A DNA stretch of 64,000 bases. Origin: Vigna angularis. Taxonomy: Eukaryota > Streptophyta > Magnoliopsida > Fabales > Fabaceae. Location: contig NC_068977.1 of NCBI RefSeq assembly GCF_016808095.1, positions 30,095,364 through 30,159,363 of the forward strand. Reading direction: 5' to 3'. Within the stretch, counting starts at the first letter, position 1. Every line of letters begins with the position of its first letter. Shown here in pieces: positions 60,361-64,000 of this stretch. The notes below the pieces were generated by a model that saw only the letters and a list, made by a program, of their open reading frames with translations, made no database searches and had not been told where the DNA came from. Position numbers and translations under genes: made by a program.

Positions 60361-62100
60361 TGCCATATGTAGGCGTGGACACAACGACTTCAAGCTTGTT
60401 GAGCGTTTTTTGTTTGATTACGACATTGTAGGACGAGTTGGCGTCAACTAAGAGGTATGGTACTGCGATGGTTCAATGACCCTCAAGCATACCAAAGGTT
60501 GTAACAGGTCAACATATTATTTTGATGTAGACTTGTTCTTCAACTAGCCCGACTAGGGATTCCAAATATAGTTGAACTAGGTCAGTGGGCACATCTAATT
60601 TTGTAAAAGCATGCCAGAATAGGACATTAGTCAAGTTGCCTTAGTCCACGAGGATCATGTGGACTCACTAGTTGACTATTGTGGTAGTGATGATCATTGT
60701 GTTTTCTTAGTCTGAGTCGTTCAGAGTGCAGTCTTTGTCATAGGAAGTTATAGGTGGCAAGCTTCGTTATGGAAATTGGCTTACTGAGTTTATACTTCTA
60801 TGGTATCTTTTTTGTATTGCCCGGGAAGCCTCCAACAATGGTGTGGATGCTTCTCCTTCGAAGCCTCCAACAATGGTGTGGATGCTTCTCCTTCGAAGCC
60901 TCCAACAATGGTGTGGATGCTTCTCCTTGCTTAGGCCAGGTTAGGTTGAACAATCTGGCTACATATGGATGACTGTGAATTGGTAGGCTACGGGTCTTCG
61001 ACAGTTTCAGACCCTAGATCGTGGATGATCATTTTGGGTTGCTCTTGTTGTCCTCGACCCCAGTCTTTGAAGTTGCCTTGACCCCGGTCTTTGAAGTCGC
61101 CTCGACCTCGCCTGGGTAGCCATCACGTCCATAGTATCGCCTTCTGATTCCTTGTAGAATGAACCGGGCTTCAAAGCCCGGGCAAATCAGCTCTTCAATG
61201 TTGTCCTACAGTGATGGAAATCCTCAATGTTGTCTTCTATTCTCTGATGGTAGGCACACGTTTTAGTTCAGTCATCCTTGGGAGAAGGCTGTCGGGGCTC
61301 AAGGAGCTGAATAAGTTCCAAGTGACACTCCTCTCTCAGTATAGTATCTCTTTTTGCATAAATGGGAGTGTAATGTTCATATTGAGTTATAGGTCGCTCA
61401 TAACCTTTATTCCTCTTGCTTTTCTCGACCACGAAGTTGGGCTGCTGCTTTGCCTTCTTCATCCAATTTTCTTCAATGGTTATATATTTGGTCGTATGCT
61501 CCTTGAGGTCATTCAAGTTGTCCAAGCTCTCTGTAAAGAGGAAATCCAAGAAAGGTCTAGGTTGCAGACCGCACATCAACGAGTGCATGATCCCGGTCGA
61601 GTTGAGATTTGGGATTATGGTCGTTTTCACCATGTTTTACGTAATTCAGGGCTATCTTTGTGGCAGGGACAATGTTGCGATCGGCGAAGTGGGCCATAAA
61701 TAACATACTTAATGTATCAAAGGAATCAACCGAGCACGGTGCTAACACATAGTACCATTCTAGGGCTAGTTTGTCCAAAGTTGTTGGAAAAAACATGCAA
61801 AAAACTCGTTCATCAAGAGTATTACTTGGATTTTGTAAGCCATTAGGTGTGTGGTCAAATCGGTTGTTCCATCGTATTTTTGAACCTTAATGATAGTTCC
61901 TCTAGGGATGCAGGCATGGGCCACTTTGGACGTGAAAGGGTGGAATCTCCTGACGTGGCTGCTCCCATTTGGGGGATTTCTTATGTATGTCTAAGCAGTG
62001 CGGTGCTCATGCTGGTTTACCCATTTTTGGGGGTGCCTTGTGAAATTCTAGGACTCAACTAACTCCACGTCTCGATTATGATACTTGTGCATGTTAGGAT
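60361..62100 (-). pseudogene. decayed Ty3/gypsy gag-protease region
   Basis: Read on the minus strand: a capsid-like gag segment in two frames, 61796-61557 (FFPTTLDKLALEWYYVL, SVDSFDTLSMLFMAHFADR) and 61633-61268 (MHSLMCGLQPRPFLDFLF, KYITIEENW, CHLELIQL), preceded near 61950-61850 by a KVQKYDGTTDLTTHLMAYK phrase in a third frame. These are hallmarks of plant Tat/Ogre-type gag. Further down, INSVS near 60760 and the protease-like phrases ILVD..NLTNVLFWHAF (about 60670) and YLLVDANSSYNVV (about 60450) follow in normal order. Frameshifts and stops interrupt every part, and reverse transcriptase and integrase are absent. The 5' end lies to the right. Confidence 0.85.
60825..60929. repeat. 35-bp perfect tandem repeat, three copies, inside gag remnant
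   Basis: Unit GAAGCCTCCAACAATGGTGT-GGATGCTTCTCCTTC, three copies, with at most the last base differing. On the minus strand one frame reads HTIVGGFEGEA, the motif usually present once near the gag C-terminus. Because 35 is not a multiple of three, each added copy shifts the frame. Confidence 0.9.
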
Positions 62101-62616
62101 CTAGCTCGAGTTGAAGGGAGCGTCTGCGGTTTTCCTTTGTTATGCGTCGGGCTTACCTGCTTTGGTGCCTTTGAACCCGACATCAGTCATGGTCAGAGTA
62201 GCGAGAACATCCTCCGGTTCCTTTCACTTTATGCTTGCCCGACTTTCTTCGGTCTTTTCGAGCTTGTTGCTAAGGGGAGCAGTCCCGAATCCTACATGAA
62301 TCTTGCTAAGCTAGAGGGATGTCCCTCATCTATGAATTCCAACAATCCTCTTCTCGAGGATCAGGGCGAGGTTCTGACCTCTCATTCCCGAGGTCGATTA
62401 GTCTTTGATGGAACTCTTGCAGGTTGGTTTGTTGTTGGATACCTAGGGCCTCAAGTTTGGCATCATGTTTCCTACATTATTCATCATGTTGTTGTATGAT
62501 CATTTACACTTTCTATTGAAGGGTCGTCATCTAGTTGACTTCTATCTCGTGAGAAAGTTGTACAGACCTTCGGGTGATGATCCTAGGAAGTTGAAGTCGG
62601 GGAAATGTTTTATCGA

Positions 62617-63400
62617 GGTCCCACGGTAGGCATCAAATGTTCTTATTGGATTTGGGAGCATAGTCTTCTAACAAGTGGCAATGTGTTATTGGATGGGTGG
62701 AATTCATATGCGTGCTCCTGAATGTCGAGAAGTGAGGAGAGATGTACTTACAAAAGGTTCTCCAACAACGTTCAAGTCTATAAAATAGTAAGATTTTTAT
62801 CTATAAAAGTCATTATAAGTTTCAATGAATTTTGTTATGGAATGGATACGTATTTATAAGTTATTGAGGCTCTAGGTCATCTATGTAACTTAAATAAAGA
62901 ATGTGATTATTGGAGACATAATGTTAAAAGATATTTAATAATTGTTTAAAAGATAATAAAACTGTCAAATTATAATAATGGGATGAGTTATGCTGATGAC
63001 ATATTTGGATAGGATAATAGAATTATGTTTATATATGTTATTATAAATAGGTAGGAAGTTTGGGCCTAAGTCTTCATAAAATGGATTCTAAAAATTTGTT
63101 AGAAGAAATTTGAAGTACAATTGTAATATATGCCGTACATTTTCGGATGCTCAACAACTTGCTACTTTAAAATATAGTATAGAAGATAATGACACTGCAA
63201 AATGTAAATGTGCTTAATTAGCTACTCCAATAATTAGACAGATTCCTTAATTTCTTACATTACATTACTTTGTTTTTCACAAGTGAAACACGCAAGAGTT
63301 AATTAGTTATGGCTTTGTCAAGCTCCTTTTTTGTACAATAGCACTGGCAAACTCTACATACAAAAATTCAACATGTTGGTTTTCAATTCATGAAAGACAC
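62617..63400 (-). mobile_element. 5' LTR end and PBS-side motif of the gypsy remnant
   Basis: On the minus strand 62637-62617 reads TTTGATGCCTACCGTGGGAC, close to the TTTGGCGCCCACCGTGGGG motif that follows the 5' LTR in many Tat-type gypsy elements. The bases just before it on that strand end ...AAGAACA, a plausible LTR end at 62638. The LTR would extend right from 62638; its outer end is not visible and 63400 is a guess. Confidence 0.5.
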
Positions 63401-64000
63401 AAAGAACAAAACAAATACAATAAATAAGAACATATAAAACGAGTAGGTTTCTCCAATAAGTTGTTATTCCAATAGTAACCGTGTGGTCCCTTCAAAAGCA
63501 TGCATTAAAAACATGGGAATAAACTATAAATAAATGTTTTCCCACTTATTTTTTTGTTGGCACTTAGGAATACATAAGGTTTCAAGATGCTCAAGTGGAG
63601 TAATTAAAAAAGATAATGTCCCAAACATATTGTAAGGAACAAATAGGTGTTCGAATTTGCTTCGGTTGTCTGTTCTGTGGGGAAGGAAACTTTAACAATG
63701 AATAAAAGTTGCATTTAATATTATAGAAAATTTTGAGAAAAGGTTATCACTTTCTCCATATAATAAAACTTGGGGAAAGCAAGAACTTAGGTCATGAACC
63801 AATTACTAAAAGGATTACCCTGACTTTTGGTTTATTGTAAACATCAATTATATTATTGTCACTATTGGTTATCACCCAAAATCTACAAATCAATGCGTGT
63901 AAACATATACTACATCTATTATATTATTGTCAATATTATGTTCATTTTTTAAGTATTTGTCAATGTAATATCTTTCTTTTTTTAATTAGAAGTGTTTTAG
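63401..64000. other. intergenic, nothing recognised
   Basis: AT-rich DNA to the end of the window without supportable features. Confidence 0.4.

Noticed and set aside
61847..62499. Plus-strand open frames over the gypsy region
   Set aside because: The minus strand carries recognisable gag phrases here; the plus frames are shadows.

Overview
The window is nuclear DNA of a flowering plant: AT-rich, with intron-bearing genes, a trihelix factor, a plant receptor-like cytoplasmic kinase and a bHLH factor, set in layered LTR-retrotransposon, CACTA and Mutator-like debris. The closeness of the PTI1-like kinase to legume proteins I remember, and the TRIM/LTR types, suggest a eudicot legume, possibly Phaseoleae (Vigna/Phaseolus). 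That placement is inference; no search was run. I see no bacterial genes, CRISPR arrays, rRNA genes or convincing tRNA genes.

Only three host genes are well supported, all on the minus strand. (1) 7234-11372: four exons that splice in frame into a 1005-residue protein joining an N-terminal poly-Q/proline-rich trihelix (Myb/SANT-like) DNA-binding region to a C-terminal, partly degenerate protein-kinase fold. A 48-bp micro-exon with good splice signals bridges the halves. If the second intron is retained, a 517-residue trihelix-only form results. (2) 37013-38375: a four-exon PTI1-like cytoplasmic kinase (324 residues) with one apparent GC-AG intron. (3) 46291-47071: a three-exon bHLH factor (179 residues) of the bHLH36/118/125 type. 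They do not form an operon-like unit; neighbourhood carries no functional message here.

Region by region: 1-6 kb holds a solo LTR with a perfect 5-bp target duplication (683-3211), gypsy gag scraps, and MULE and MITE ends. 7-12 kb is the fusion gene and its upstream region. 12-22 kb is AT-rich intergenic DNA with a 1.1-kb non-autonomous CACTA element rich in ACGTC motifs. 22-33.5 kb holds three more LTRs of the same ~2.5-kb family, one with an internal tandem duplication and a nested 461-bp foldback. 34-41 kb has the PTI1-like gene in quiet DNA. 41.97-42.97 kb is a 975-bp MULE-type MITE (perfect 9-bp duplication) with a 186-bp near-perfect palindrome near its centre. 45-52 kb has the bHLH gene, several exact short tandem repeats and a foldback MITE. 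52.8-58.4 kb holds two gene-carrying DNA transposons side by side: a 1.7-kb Mutator-like element (perfect 9-bp duplication) carrying a proline-rich reading frame, and a 3.6-kb CACTA element carrying exons of a stress-response A/B-barrel (Dabb) gene, itself inserted in an older repeat array. 59-63 kb has a nearly intact 546-bp TRIM retroelement and a decayed Ty3/gypsy gag-protease region on the minus strand.

The most interesting items are the trihelix-kinase fusion, the two gene-capturing transposons and the central palindrome of the MULE-MITE. Boundaries of transposons with target duplications are reliable; those of the decayed LTRs and gag fragments are approximate.
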